Source: Lunularia cruciata (lineage: Eukaryota > Streptophyta > Marchantiopsida > Lunulariales > Lunulariaceae). From it: a DNA stretch of 64,000 nt. This document shows positions 11,887-23,811 of the stretch, piece by piece; the first letter of the stretch is position 1; each line of letters begins with the position of its first letter. The notes beneath the pieces were generated by a model, which did no database searches, had not been told where the DNA came from, and worked only from the letters and a program-made list of their open reading frames with translations. A program made the position numbers and the translations under genes. The DNA is taken from positions 40,687,473 to 40,751,472 of the forward strand of contig OX419758.1 of the NCBI GenBank assembly GCA_948567375.1, read 5' to 3'.

Positions 11887-12835
11887 CAATTGTAACAACG
11901 GTGTTGTTCTCCTTGAGTTCCTTCTCCTTGTGGGACACCATCTCTTTGTTCTTCTACCCGTCCATGCTCTCCTTGAAGCGGTCGTGCTCCTCAATCTTGA
12001 AATCAAAGGTTGCCTAATTCCATTGGTAGTGGTCTACCCATGTGTGGCACTTATGCCCAATAAAGTTGAGGTTGAACTCTTCACCTCCACCCAATGCTCT
12101 TGCTATTCTCTACGCACAAGCAATGGCTTCAAATACAGTGTAAGGATTTTGCACCATGACTTCTTGGCAAATCTGCTCCTTCAGCCCTTGTTTGAAATTG
12201 TCAAGAGCCTCTATTGGACTCATGTTGGTTATTGTAACTTGTAGATCCAAAAATGCCTCCATATACTCTTGTATGTTGTTCTTTTGTCTCAATCCCCATA
12301 GTTGGATTTGGGCCATGTGCATAAAATCCACCGATTGGAAATTCTTCAGCAATCCTTCTTGCATTGCTATCCACATGACCTCTCTTCTCTCTACCAACAT
12401 GGATCATTCCCAGCATCGTACCATGTGAGGGCATTATCGGTCAAGTACTCACATGCAAATACACTTGCAAAATGCTTTGTGATCTTTATTGAGAACAATC
12501 AAAAATATAGATTTATTTTTAAGATCCAATTTTCCACTACTTCCATCGTCTGCTGCCCCTTGTAAGGCTTGATATTGTAGGTCTTCTTCATCCAGAGTAG
12601 CAACGTGGCTTCATCTTTGATAGGGTTCCAAGTACTTCAGTCATAGGTACTGGGTTTTGAGACGGCTCTTCTTCTTGCATGGCTTGATCATTCTTGAGGA
12701 TCTGCACTTGACTTTGTAATGTCTCCATGTTCATCTTAATCTCTCAAATTCATTCAACATCCCTTGCATTCCTTGCACCAGCTCTTGCAATTGTGGATCC
12801 ATGGTTCCTGCACCACTCAATTGCTAATGTATACT
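11887..12835 (-). other. Gag remnant of the chromovirus
   Basis: The stretch around 12400-12110 reads as a retrotransposon gag domain: IQEYMEAFLDLQVTITNMSP, then LDNFKQGLKEQICQEV, then FEAIACA. A zinc-knuckle start (CYNCG) follows at the nested insertion. Gag forms the particle in intact relatives. The region is broken, and its 5' part near 12560-12835 is barely recognisable. Confidence 0.8.
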
Positions 12836-13385
12836 TCAATACAGAGTCAATATGATCACTCTAGAAGGTGCAAAAACTATCAAAACTACCATTGGGACCT
12901 CAGAAGCTAGCACATGTTGATAATACTCCTCACCAAAATTCCTAACCACAAAATCTTTAAACATCACTTTTGGTCTTATTACATAACAAATTTCTACTTG
13001 AGTGTTGAAAGGGAGAGGATTTGGTACATTCACATCCATAACATCATAATAGAATGTAGATTGTCAAATCCTACTCTTTGTCATTTACCACCATAGGTAG
13101 AATCATCGAGTTTAGTGAGTTCATCACCTTGTCCATGAATTCTGCTCCAAAGTGATAAACTAGCTATACTCTCATTTGCTCACCCTAGATGAACATAACC
13201 TTGATGTGGAATGGATTCAAGAATGGAAAGCTAGGTGCGGGAAAGTGTCCTCTTGGTGCATCCATCCCATCCGCTCTCTAAAGTCCTTCCTAAGTCTAGC
13301 AATTACTCTAGTTCTCCGACTCAAATTACTCAATTTTAGTAGTTTTTGTTCTTCAAATGATCCACTCTCTTGGACTAAAACACTT

Positions 13386-13397
13386 GCTCTAATACCA
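13386..13397 (-). other. Primer-binding site of the chromovirus relic
   Basis: One base inside the 5' LTR, the minus strand reads TGGTATTAGAGC. This matches the initiator Met-tRNA primer site usual for plant LTR elements (TGGTATCAGAGC) at all but one base. Confidence 0.88.
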
Positions 13398-13398
13398 T

Positions 13399-13931
13399 TG
13401 TAATACTCCAAGGACAAGAGAAGAGAGAAAACAAAAATTTCACACTCAATCAGCCGATGCACCAAAGGAGCACCTTCTCTTTATTATATAGACAAAGAGG
13501 ATCTCCTCCAAGGAGGCTCTACCATAGGATTAGGTACACAAATAAGTGACATGTCAGCAAGCTCCACCCTTGGATTACTTACTTGGATGGGTGACATGTT
13601 GGTCATGGTCCTATCTGGTTGGTCAAACAAGCTTTGACCGGAGGGAATCTTTTAGGGAATGTTCTTGTAGGAACCTCAAAATCACATGGATGAGGTACCG
13701 TTGGAAAGCTCTCAATACGAAAAACTAAGGGGAAGGAAGGCCAGCCTTTTCTTTGTTAGGGGGGGGGGAATCTGCACATTTTCACGGTCTAATTCATCCA
13801 TTTAGGCTCCAAAATTGCCTTCAAAGATTTTAGGCATATTTTGGTCCCTACTCTATTAGCAGAAGTTACCTATTCTATGTTACCAAACCAAATTTCACAT
13901 CTAGATCATATGACTAGCTCTTGATATTACA
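13399..13931 (-). repeat. 5' LTR of the chromovirus relic
   Basis: In element sense it begins TGTAATATCAAGAGC and ends GGAGTATTACA. It is 533 bp, shorter than its partner at 6864-7601, and is followed outwards by the duplication ATTAT. The divergence between the two LTRs shows that the insertion is old. Confidence 0.9.
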
Positions 13932-14084
13932 ATTATGTACCTCCCAAGTGCTCACAAGTAACAGGGGTTGTACACAATTACTCAAGACAATCAAGATCCA
14001 TAATGAATAGATATTGCAATAGAGGCAATAAATATTATATATATATATATATATATGAAGACATATACATATGAAATCACCTCT

Positions 14085-15440
14085 ATATTTATATAGACAT
14101 AAGAGAGCAAAAGTCATTCTAGGAATGGGTTATCAAGAACTCATGAAATGCAAATGATTGGTAACCAAGATGTGCATGATGCACAATGGTAGAATAATGA
14201 TAAATCTATAAGGTAGAATGCATTGATTATGACATGAGGCAAAGGCACAATTGCAACAAATTGAGAATAACATACATCTAAAGGACTAGTAAATAACTTT
14301 AAACTGATAATAGCTATGCAAATGACTGTGAGAAATATAAAAGGTCATGTAATAGATCACCATTAATCAATGTGTGAATGATGAAAATAAAAAATGTGGG
14401 CTAGAGTTGGGTAGAAACACAATAGACACGAGAGGTTGAACCATGAAATCAGGCAAAGAGAGAAGGGAAAATAATGAGGGAACTAGCTAGGAATGGAAGA
14501 GTGAAACAATGTGAGACGTTATGGATGGTGTGGTTGCATAGACTTATCAAAGTGTAACAGGGTAACAAGAGCAAAGAAAAAGAGGACATGATATAAAGTA
14601 AATTGCAGCAAGCATTATGGATGCTTGAGTCTTAAGACACTAAATAGTAAAGGGAAGTAGAAGGTGGTCATAGTAAACCTCCACAAAAACACATGCAACT
14701 TCATCAGTGCCTCATGTAGTGCCAAAGTAGCTAAGCAAGTGTTAGTGACCCCTCATAACAAGTTTCTGCTTGAAAATTCAAGGCAAATTCAATTGCTCTC
14801 CTAAAGTACCACTCGTAAGTAGTGGGAAAGTTGAAGAGATGAAGAACAAAGTAGAAGTGTGGAAAGAAAGAGCAAGCAAAAGTGCATGCATGTAAATAAA
14901 TGCAGGAGTCTCAGCCACATGATGAGGATCAAGCAAGAAAGAAATGAATCAACATGAGTAAGAGGAGGGAAGGAATCAAGACATATTTGATGGATCCTTG
15001 AAATCACAAACATCCATTACTAGGAAAAAAATCCAAGACACAACAATGAGAAATTGTGAAGCAAAGGTTTGTTAGTAATACAAGAGGGGAGCAAGAAACA
15101 TCAGCACTGGATGAGAAGGGGCAAGGCTACTTAAACAAGAAAAGCAAAGCTGAAGTGCAAGAAGGAAAGAACAAAGAAGCAAGGAAAAGCATGAAAGGAC
15201 ATAGAGCACTGCAAGAAAGGGCAAAGAAAAGAGGCAAAATCCACCTCAGATGAAGTGATGGACAAGGTGGACCATGTGTCCATAAGCAAATGTTTGAAGA
15301 CCACATGGCTGAAAACCATATGTGAAATAAAATAGTGGTAGATTGTAAATATACAAGTCCCAAAGACAAGTAGAACTCATGTATAATTGCATGGTATGCA
15401 AGCCTATAGGAGAAACTACATATGTACATATAGTACAATC
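14085..15440 (+). repeat. Family R repeat, long copy
   Basis: The copy starts with the family R signature in decayed form (GAGAGCAAAAGTCATTCTAG, then AACTCATGAAATGCAAATG). It stays colinear for about 1.3 kb with 41046-42660, through GAGAATAAC, GAACCATGAA, the CTTGAGTC/ACACTAAA stretch, CTCATCAGT-like and GTTTCTGCT segments, to the ACAAGAGGGGAG and GATGAAGTGA segments. No protein is recognised on either strand. Compared with the intron copies, most CG pairs have become TG or CA. An (AT)n run lies just before it at about 14036-14056. Confidence 0.75.
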
Positions 15441-15879
15441 TCTCTATATATAAAGATATGGAGGAAATGATCTACTAAAATTGGAACTAGTTTACTATAA
15501 CAAGAATTTTTTGGACTAGTTTAGTAGATCAACTAAAATTATCCAAACTAGTTTAGATTGTTCTAAATTTTTACAAATAAATAAATAAATATGTGATTAT
15601 TTCATTCAAAATAAATATATTACAAACACATTCAAATATATTTCCAATATATATTTAGTTATCTTGTTCAAATACAAATTCTGAACAATAAAAATTCCAC
15701 TTCCATTGCCTTTGGAACATGAAATTCATAATATTTTCATTACCATCCAATCATATATGCTAAACAATTTTGCATTGCATAACTTCTAGTCTCCTCTCTA
15801 TTTTCTCCACGGTACTCTACTCCTTGATTTGAATCATTGTCTATTTCTTCAACAATCTTTATATCTTCTTCTCCCCAAT
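15441..15879. other. AT-rich intergenic DNA
   Basis: An exact 11-bp inverted repeat (GATCTACTAAA at 15469-15479, complement at 15520-15530) flanks a pair of ACTAGTTTA-type direct repeats. It could mark an end of the adjacent dead DNA transposon, but no matching second end was found. Nothing else is recognised. Confidence 0.45.
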
Positions 15880-17060
15880 TGTCAATTCTATTTATAAGAA
15901 ATTAGGTAAAATAACACATACAATCGTCCATTTTCAACATTTACATTTCTATTAGGGTCATTGAGTTGAACCCTTAATTATTTCAAAGAATATCATCTTG
16001 CCTTCAATACCCTAAAATAGTGATTTTTTAGCACTCTAGTTTTTGCAAGACATTTTTTGAAATCTGGTTTCTCTTGAGATTAGGCTTTTTTGAAGGAGTG
16101 GACCACGTGACTCGTTGGGACATTATCCAAATCTCCTAAAGGATATTGCTGCTTGTTGAACAAATTGCACGCTCTTCTTGTGTTCAATGCACACGAAACA
16201 ACAAATCTTCTTAGATATGCCATGTCATAACAAGATCTAAACATACCTAGATCCAATCAGTAGACAATAAATATTATGTTATTGCAAGAGGTTCACCTAA
16301 AACATATCATTTGAACCAAGCAATTATTTCCTTCAAACAAACAGAACAAAATTAACAAAGCAATATTCTTACCTCATGCAAATTGAATAATCCTTTTTTG
16401 ATAGTCACACACCACTTGACCATTAAAAAATTAATATTCTTTTCCACTAAAATAAATTTCCTTGTCAATACTTGGTTTTTGAGCTAAACAAAAAAAACAA
16501 AAAAAAACTATAAACCCTAAAAAAAACCTACCATCCACTAACCCACACACCCAAGAAATCTCTTCTCCGCAAAAATAGAGGTTATTCAAATTATTTCCTC
16601 TTTGTCGGGCCATTTCATTTCTTTTCCCATAATACTAATTATTGCTATCATAACTTGTTGAGTAAGTTTCATTATAGATCTTACATTAATTCTCCATATA
16701 TATAAACCTCTACCAACACTTTCTCCATTATCTTGATGCCCCAACCTATCAAGAGTTAATGCAACTTGTATCCAAACTAAGCATCGGTCCTTATGTGATG
16801 CATTTCTGAAAAAAGAATGGTCTTTAATTAAATCAACAAAGGCATTAAAGGAAATAATATCCATTCTAGTTAGTTGTCTAAGACATTTGGATCTAATCCT
16901 CTGAAATATTTCAATACATATTCAATACTATAATGGTATTGAATCCTTTCTTGTAAATACCATGCTTCCTTAGCAAAGTTCCACCAGCTTGTTAACAAAT
17001 ACAAGGGCTCATACTCATCATCGCTCCACTCTTCCATGTTTCTTCCTACTTGTCATTCCA
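15880..17060 (-). pseudogene. Dead PIF/Harbinger transposase gene
   Basis: On the minus strand, pieces of a DDE transposase follow in the right order. First is an N-terminal part with EPLYLLTSWWNF. Next is VALTLDRLGHQDNGESVGRG, then a helix-turn-helix-like part and KWPDKEE (16864-16586). Then come FLGCVG.VDG, carrying the first catalytic Asp, and KPSIDKEIYFSGKEY (16560-16430), then CVTIKKG. Finally, near 16100-15890, comes a C-terminal segment with FKKCLAKTR and LKAR matching the region around the catalytic Glu. Several stops and frame changes interrupt it, so it cannot make a working enzyme. No terminal inverted repeats or TTA/TAA duplication were found. Confidence 0.72.
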
Positions 17061-17360
17061 CTCCTCCATGTTATTATCTGCCAAATTACTTCATAGTTCA
17101 AAATGAATATGATATATTTGCTCTTTCTTTTTGAGGCAAATTACGGGGGCTAGTGTGAGGTATTGCAAACCTTTCACACTATCATGTGCAACCTTTCTGT
17201 CTCTAGTTGATAGGTGCTCCAATGTTGCTCAAGGCATTTCTCTTAGAAAATCTCTTTGCATGGTAATGTAATGAATTTATCTCAAGTAGAAATATGCTAC
17301 TAATCTCAATAAATGTGCTACTCAGAGTGAAAGAGGGAAAGGTGCTACTAGAAGCTTTGT
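17061..17360. other. Spacer between dead transposase and tandem array
   Basis: Nothing coding is seen here. The last part (GCTACTAATCTCAATAAATG and onwards) already resembles pieces of the tandem units that follow. Confidence 0.4.
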
Positions 17361-18110
17361 ACTCCATGAGAGGAAATCTAGATACAATATTCTCAATGGT
17401 AAATACTCTCACTACTAGCTCTAGTGCTAAATACTCTCAATGTTAGCTTTACCTCTCACCGTGAACCCATCTTGTGCCTTCTTGAAATGAAATCTAGATG
17501 TGATTTTAGCTTGTAGCTAGTCTAATTAGGCTTGTTTAAATGACAAAAATGTGTGCTACTGATCTTTAAGTTTTCTCCTTCTCAAAATGAAATTTAGATA
17601 CAATACACTCAATGGTAAATACTCTCACTACAAGCTCTAGTGCTAAATACTCTCAATGTTAAGCTTGATGTCTCACCATGAACCAATCTTGTGCCTTCTT
17701 GAAATCTAGATGTAATCTTAGCTTGTAGCTAGTCTAATCGGGCTTGTTCAAATAACAAAAATGTGTGTTGCTAATCTTTAAGTTTTCTCCTTCTCAAAAT
17801 GAAATCTAGACACAATACTCTCAATGGTAAATACTCTCACTACTAGCTCTTGTGCTAAATACTCTCAATGTTAGCTTGACCTCTCATCGTGAACCAATCT
17901 TGTGCCTTCTTGAAATGAAATCTAGATGTTTCTTAGCTTGTAGCTAGTCAAATCAGGCTTGTTCAAATAAAAAAAATTTGTACTACTTATCTCAAATTTT
18001 CTCCTTCTCAAAATGAAATCTAGATATAATATTTCCTCAGAGCTAGTCCTATCAATAACAAAAACAACAAGAAATAGAAGAGATGTGCTATTGATCTCTA
18101 GATTTCTCAT
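17361..18110. repeat. Tandem array, unit about 212-216 bp, about 3.5 copies
   Basis: The landmark GAAATCTAGATACAATA (with small changes) occurs at 17373, 17589, 17801 and 18015, giving steps of 216, 212 and 214 bp. Each unit also contains CTCAATGGTAAATACTCTCAC, CTTGTGCCTTCTTGAAAT and TAGCTTGTAGCTAGTC. The last unit is incomplete. No coding sense is apparent. Confidence 0.85.
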
Positions 18111-19539
18111 GTGTGTTTTGTAGACAAAAACATAATTTCTTGTGTGTGTTAGTCAACAGAGGAGAACTAATGCGCCAATGATCTCAAAATGAAAATGTCT
18201 CAACTGGTCAAATGCATAGCTCATTGTGTATGTGCAGGCTCTTTTGAGTGGCTTTGAAATTTTAAATCTCATCATTAATGTAACATTAGGGTGCATTTAA
18301 GTATTACAAGATACCCATAACACTCCATTCCCATAAATACAAGTCATGAAAAACATGACTTGTGAATATATTTTTGGCTACAAGTAGTCTACCCATAAAA
18401 TTTTTAAAGAAATTTTTTTGACACCTATAAAATTTTGTACGGAACCTCTTAAACACTAAATCTGAAACAACCTACTATATAATCATATTGATAATACTAT
18501 TTAAAAAATCTTTAAAATTTGATGAAACCATATCCATCAAGAAAAGACCATTAAAAAAGATATAGTAAACCCTCTTTTAAAAACATCTTCTTGGGACCTA
18601 GAGCACTTAATTATTTTAGAGGGTTTATTATTATATAGAGTTTCACTCTATTGGGAAATATCAAAACAACAAGATTGGCTCAGCCCAAAGCTGAGTTAGA
18701 GAGGATGGTAGGGATTGAAGCACCTCTTGATGTTTTGGAAACAATTGGATGTCAAGATAATGTGGAAGATAATGAAGCCTTCCAAAAACTGGATGTGCTC
18801 CAAGCAATACTTATGTTTGTTGTAGCGTTGAAAAAAAGTGAGTAGAAACATCTTTAAATTGCTTTACTATTGCCAAATACAAATATCAAGTTTGGATATT
18901 GTCCTTCCTAAATCAATTGTTCTAACCTTTTATTTATGTGATGCAAGAGTTTCAATCTCAAATCTAGAAGTTCCATTATGAGAAATGATGGACATCACGT
19001 CCTTGATCAACACCATGGGAAAGAGAAGTCACTTACATTTCTAATGGTGACAAGATTGTGAATCCAATTATGGTTAGGTAGGGAATCTTTTAGGAAGATG
19101 GAGCTGAAGGGGCAAAGAAGATCTGGATGACAACAAGTAAGTGGTTGCAATAAAGCATCAAAAAGCATTGGATCTTTAAATAGGTATGAGTTGTTTTTCT
19201 TATAGAAGAGAGATAAGACTACAAAGTTGAGGAAAATGCATAGTTTGGTTTTAGTTGCTTCAGAAATGCAAACCAATTGGGACTGACCACTTAAGATATG
19301 TTCCTCTCTTGAATTGTTTTTCTTGGTTCATGTTGTATTATTTTATAAATAGGAGTAGTACACTATTGGGATTTGGAAATGAAATCATAATATAAAATTA
19401 GGAGTTTATTATTTTGGTATTAAAACCTGAGCTCAAGACCCCAATAATTTATTATTTTATAGGAGTTTATTTTACATGGGTTCTATTGTACATGAAACTA
19501 CCTAGTCTTGCAATCCAATTAATAGTAGGCGGAGATGAA
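18111..19539. other. AT-rich intergenic DNA
   Basis: A 10-bp inverted repeat with a 5-base loop (ACAAGTCATG at 18339-18348, complement at 18354-18363) is exact. The open frame at 18651-18845 (65 codons, containing KAELERMVGIEAPLDVLETI) looks protein-like but matches no family I know. The rest is unremarkable. Confidence 0.45.
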
Positions 19540-20085
19540 CTTGAGGCATGGGAGCCACCTCCTACAGGGCTCCCCCTACTTGGTGACCCCATCATCCCCA
19601 AGGCCTTCTTCTTGAGATCCTCCATCTATGGACCCTTCAGACTCATTGTCCTTGGTCTCCTCATCCTCTTTTGCCTCAAAGTCATCTTTCTCTATGTGCG
19701 CCTCTAACTTGTTATGACTGATGAACTAGCAGTTGGTTTACTCTCTACTCTCATTTTTGGTTTTAGACCATAAGGTCATTTTGGGATCTTTGTTGTGCTT
19801 TGACCTCTTCTTTCTCTTCCTACTTCTTCTCCTTATAATAGAGGAGATCTTTTTGATATTAAGCATTCTCACTAGTTAGCTTGGTTATAGCCAACCATAT
19901 GGAAGCTACTTCAAGAGTTTGCCTTGCTTCATCTCAATTGCTCTTGTCTTTCTCCAAGGTTGAGCAAGTTGATTCTAATGCATACTAGGACAATTTTTAG
20001 TCTTGAACTATTAGGCTATTTTGGTGAAAAGGAAAGGCTGTAAATGTTGTACAACACTAGTTTGTCTTGTGTTTGTAAAATGAAG
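19540..20085 (-). pseudogene. Decayed coding remnant with coiled-coil and acidic part
   Basis: On the minus strand a coiled-coil-like stretch (TCSTLEKDKS, then DEARQTLEVASIWLAITKL) is followed, near 19720-19600, by a strongly acidic stretch (EKDDFEAKEDEETKDNESEG). The order and composition resemble gag-like or linker parts of repeat-encoded proteins. I do not recognise the family. It is heavily broken. It may be kin of the remnant at 5230-6855, which also has a coiled-coil part. Confidence 0.3.
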
Positions 20086-20124
20086 AGCTCACTCTATTCT
20101 TTCTCTATGAAATCATTTAGGTAG

Positions 20125-20840
20125 TAATATTAGGACATTAGAGCAGAAGCCATCCAAAATATAAGGGATCTAGAACTCAATAAGTGCAAATGAAATGTAA
20201 ACATGATATTATGCAAATTGAGATGAATAATAAAGCCATAAAGGAGATGAAGTGAATCTAACATATCAAATGTAAGGCTAAGCGCAAACAAAATATAAAT
20301 ATTTCCTTATCAATAGGAGTAGAAAATTGATATAAATCATGTAATTGATAAACACTAAGTAAAGCATGTAGAGAAATAGAATACCACTTGTAATTGTAAT
20401 CAAAGACCAACCAACAAAACTTGAAAGATTAAGTGAACTGAAATCAGAAGACCAAGCACAAATCATGTACAAGAACAATGAAAACATATGAACAAATGTT
20501 GGTGGGGTGAAATGAGAGAAGAAAGGATGGTATCTTGGTTGAGATGGAGAGAAATGTTAGAGGACTGGATATAGAGAAATGAGGACAAAAGTTTTTCATC
20601 AAAGGGGGATCCAAAACTCATTGAATGCAAATGTATGCATGATATGTAATGTAAAAAAGATAAAGAATATCTGGTCAAATTAAAGCATGAGTAATTGCAA
20701 ACTGAAGCAATGGAATAGCAACAAAATACATCCTAGTTGTAGCAACACCTACATCTTGGTTGCATGCATCAAATAAATAGAAACAAGACACCTAAACAAG
20801 ATATATCTTTTTTGCCTATATATAGGCAAAAAAGATGTCA
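20125..20840 (+). repeat. Family R repeats, two short copies
   Basis: Copy one begins near 20138 (GAGCAGAAGCCATCC, then GATCTAGAACTCAATAAGTG). Copy two begins near 20553 (GAGGACTGGATATAGAG, then GGGGATCCAAAACTCATTG) and continues with ATCTGGTCAAATTAAAGCATG and the GTTGCATGCATC segment also seen at 35840-35950. Both are AT-shifted against the intron copies. Confidence 0.75.
20805..20836. repeat. Perfect 32-bp palindrome
   Basis: The half ATCTTTTTTGCCTATA (20805-20820) is followed directly, without a loop, by its exact reverse complement (20821-20836). It lies at the end of a family R copy, at the place where the copy at 35920-35950 reads GCATATATAGGGAAAAAAC, so the palindrome seems to have arisen locally. 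Confidence 0.9.
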
Positions 20841-20989
20841 CTAGAGAACAATTTAATAGCAACACTCATATATGAGATGCTTGTTACTTATACTAGTTTT
20901 TACTGTAGGCTTGTTTATCATACGGGTGATCAGGACTTATTCTTGACTTTTTGTTTAGTCATTAGTCAGAACATCTTCTGTTCTCGTAT

Positions 20990-22815
20990 ACACATATACA
21001 TGTCTCATGTTTGATGCATCGCTCATTCTCAGATCTGTGACTATCCACTCTCTTCCTCTTTGCTCCAACTCACATCTATTTTTTTGCTTCATGGTTCCAT
21101 TGTATGCATTCTGAACAGTCTGTCATTTTTAGTTCTCCCAGAATAGTTTATTTTTTATTTGTAGGTCTTCAATTACAACTTGTTTATTACACTCCTTAAA
21201 TTACTTTGCGTTTTGGTCTATTTTTTCTCTCCTATTGATTAGGATACATTGATAATACAAGTAGAGTAATAAGTAGCATAGCTATTATGATATGCAGCAG
21301 TATACTCTATCTAGTCTAATGAGTTATAGTGCATCCCTCTTGGAGTTAGTCTCCACAACATCTCTGTTTTGAGCCTTTCAACTTCTCACATGAACTAAAT
21401 ACCCCTTCTATTGATAGGCTAACATGTGGCACCATCTCACACATAGCACTATCTTGCCCTATAGCTCTCCCTTCCTTCATAGTTCCTGAGGCCTCTTTGA
21501 GCACCAGAGGCCATCCTTCCCTTAGAAACCCTCTTCCCTCTCCTTTGCTTTCTGCTTGTTTAGGTCATCATTCTTGCTTAGGTAATAGTGCATTCTCCCT
21601 TGTTGGTTCCACCTTTGTGTGCCTGTCCGGTCTACCTTATTCTTTGCTCTCTAGCTCTCCGTTTGACACTCAACCAACTTAGCTCATTCCTTTTTTTTCC
21701 TACTAACTTCTCATGGGTTCTTTGTGGTTCTCTCTCTGGTTTTGCTTGCTGCTAATACTAATAGATGTTGTCCTTGCAGGCATTTTCTAGGGATGTCTTG
21801 AATCACTCACACTCTCTTGCTTTTGACCTTATTTTCTTCTTTCTCTTGTTCACTATTTTGTTCATGGCTACATTTTGCATTTGTCCAATTTCTGCTCTTT
21901 TGGGGAATCTTAAGCTCCATTTGTTCATTTCTGCAGCCTTCTTCTATTTATGTAACCTTCCATTGGTGGTTCATTATTTCATGTTTGCACTTCTGAAAGA
22001 TGGCTGTTTATTATTTTGAGCGGTGTTATTGGAAGCAAACGAAGTTGCCTTGGCACTCATGAGTTTTTGAGCAGAAACTCATGATGAGGAGTATTGACAA
22101 TTGTTCAGCTACTTTGGCATTGTGTGAGGCATTGATGAAGTTTGTAGTGTTATCATGGAGGTTTACTATGGCTGCCTTCTACTTCCTTCAATTGTTTAGC
22201 ATCTCCAGACTCCAATGTCCATAGCATTGTGTGTGATAAAATTTATATATCCTATCCTCTTATGCTTTGCTCTAGTTACCGTCTTACATTTTGATCCGTT
22301 TATGCAACCACATCCTTTGAGCATTCTTGTTTTGTTCCATTCCTCTATTCCCCTACTATTTCACTCCTTAGTCTTTTCCCTTTGATCTTTGATTGCTTCT
22401 TGCCTCAACCTCTTGTGTTTATAGTGTTCTTACCCAACTGTAGCCCACGTTCTTCATCTTCATCCACACATTGCATCCTAGTGTGCCCTTACAACACGTT
22501 TCCTATTCCTCTCACTATTGCTTGCATTGTTGCTCTCGATTTCACTTTCTTTACTGGCGGACTCTTACATCAAGCTTTCAATTCCGCACTAACATTGACA
22601 TTGATATTCTCAATTTCACATTCTTTACTGTCCATTGGCAATCCGGTATTCTCAATTTGTTGCAATTATGCCTTTGCTACAGGTTACTTTTGATGCATTT
22701 TACATAAAAGCTTTAATACTACTCTAGCATTGTGATTCAAGTACATGTTGTTTATCAGATATGTGCACTTCATGAGTTCTAGATAACCCATTCCCAAAAC
22801 GGCTTTTGCTCTCAT
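20990..22815 (-). repeat. Family R repeat, long copy in reverse orientation
   Basis: Read on the minus strand, the segment 22815-22025 follows the long R module: the signature with GAGAGCAAAAGCCGTTTTGGG, then the CTTGAGTCC-type, GGAGGTTTACTATGG and GTTTCTGCTC-type segments in order. Segments further left (to about 20990) match the pyrimidine-rich continuation more loosely. This is the only clearly inverted long copy. No protein is recognised. Confidence 0.65.
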
Positions 22816-23094
22816 ATACAAATATATGAGATGTGTCGTGCGTATATACATCGCTACACAACATACATCGCTGTCAACATCATACACTATAAAAGCACAA
22901 CTCACACATAAGTCATACATAGACTCTAAAGTGCCACAATCTGTCCTTGCCACAATCTGTCCCTGACCAATAAAGTGCCACAATTCCACACTAACATTGA
23001 CATTGATGTTCTCAATTCACGTTCTTTACTGTCCATTGGCAATCCGGTATTCTCAATTTGTTGCAATTATGCCTTTGCTACAGGTTACTTTTGT
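22577..23094 (+). repeat. Duplicated about 115-bp segment, spacing about 400 bp
   Basis: The segment from CACTAACATTGACATTGAT through TCTTTACTGTCCATTGGC to CTTTGCTACAGGTTACTTTT occurs at 22577-22690 and again at 22978-23094 with only a few differences. The sequence between the copies includes the R signature end and a short doubled CCACAATCTGTCC. It looks like a fairly recent local duplication. Confidence 0.8.
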
Positions 23095-23199
23095 GACTTT
23101 GACATTATGATTCTAAAGTGCCCAATTGTTGCTCCTTCTTTGCTCAAAATTTGGCCAATGCTTCCGCACACCGTCTGCCTAATTGCCAAATCTGCATCA

Positions 23200-23811
23200 A
23201 TTGAACGAGCTTCTACACACTAGGGAAACATTGAACTTGAATCGAGCTACCAACAATCCACCGAGCTTGGAGATACCACCAACACTCAAAGTTCCTACAC
23301 CCGATTTCCCCCTGACTTCACTTCTCTGATGTAATCAGATTGCTTACCACTCTCAACTCAACTCAATTCAGATCAGTACTTGATCTGTCACTCTATAAAC
23401 TACCAACAACTCGGCACTGATTACAGTCAAGCCATACCCACTCAAGCATAGAGAATCCAGGTGACGCTCGCTGGCCTCTGTCCACCATAGCCAAGAACTC
23501 GAAGGCTTAACATCAGAGAAGTGAGCTCTCTAGAGCTCACTTCAAAACTATACCCCCTGGACTCGAGCTAGCTCTGAAACCCTAACGGTCCCGCTGACGG
23601 CACACTCGACGGTGCAAACGGTACAAAGTGACGGTAGGCCCCATCGTGAAGTCAGTACCCCGAACACAAAATCTAATTGTCAGAAAGTAGTCTCTGAGAA
23701 ACTGCTGAAATAACTCTAACTATTATCACTGGAACTCTAGTCTCTGAGCATCTAGATGCGGCACTACAAATGGCGTGACAGATGCTCGTATCTAAGCAGT
23801 GGAGAGAAAAT
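23200..23811. other. GC-richer, CG-containing segment of unknown nature
   Basis: This stretch stands out from its surroundings by many CG pairs (for example GACGCTCGCTGG and CTGACGGCACACTCGACGG). It holds a 10-bp inverted repeat with a 2-base spacer (AGTGAGCTCT at 23520, complement ending at 23541). No open frame or known repeat is recognised. It could be single-copy DNA or part of an element without coding sequence. Confidence 0.4.

Larger units (their letters stand above)
6864..13931 (-). mobile_element. Ty3/gypsy chromovirus relic, LTR to LTR
   Basis: A 7.07-kb element on the minus strand is bounded by two LTRs and by the exact 5-bp duplication ATTAT (6859-6863 and 13932-13936). Reading in its own direction, the order is 5' LTR, primer site matching initiator Met-tRNA, gag, protease, reverse transcriptase, RNase H, integrase, chromodomain, purine tract, 3' LTR. 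Integrase before the LTR followed by a chromodomain marks the chromovirus branch of Ty3/gypsy. Its LTRs have diverged and differ in length (738 and 533 bp), and the coding part is broken many times, so it is an old fossil. A second element of about 748 bp is nested inside gag. Confidence 0.93.
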
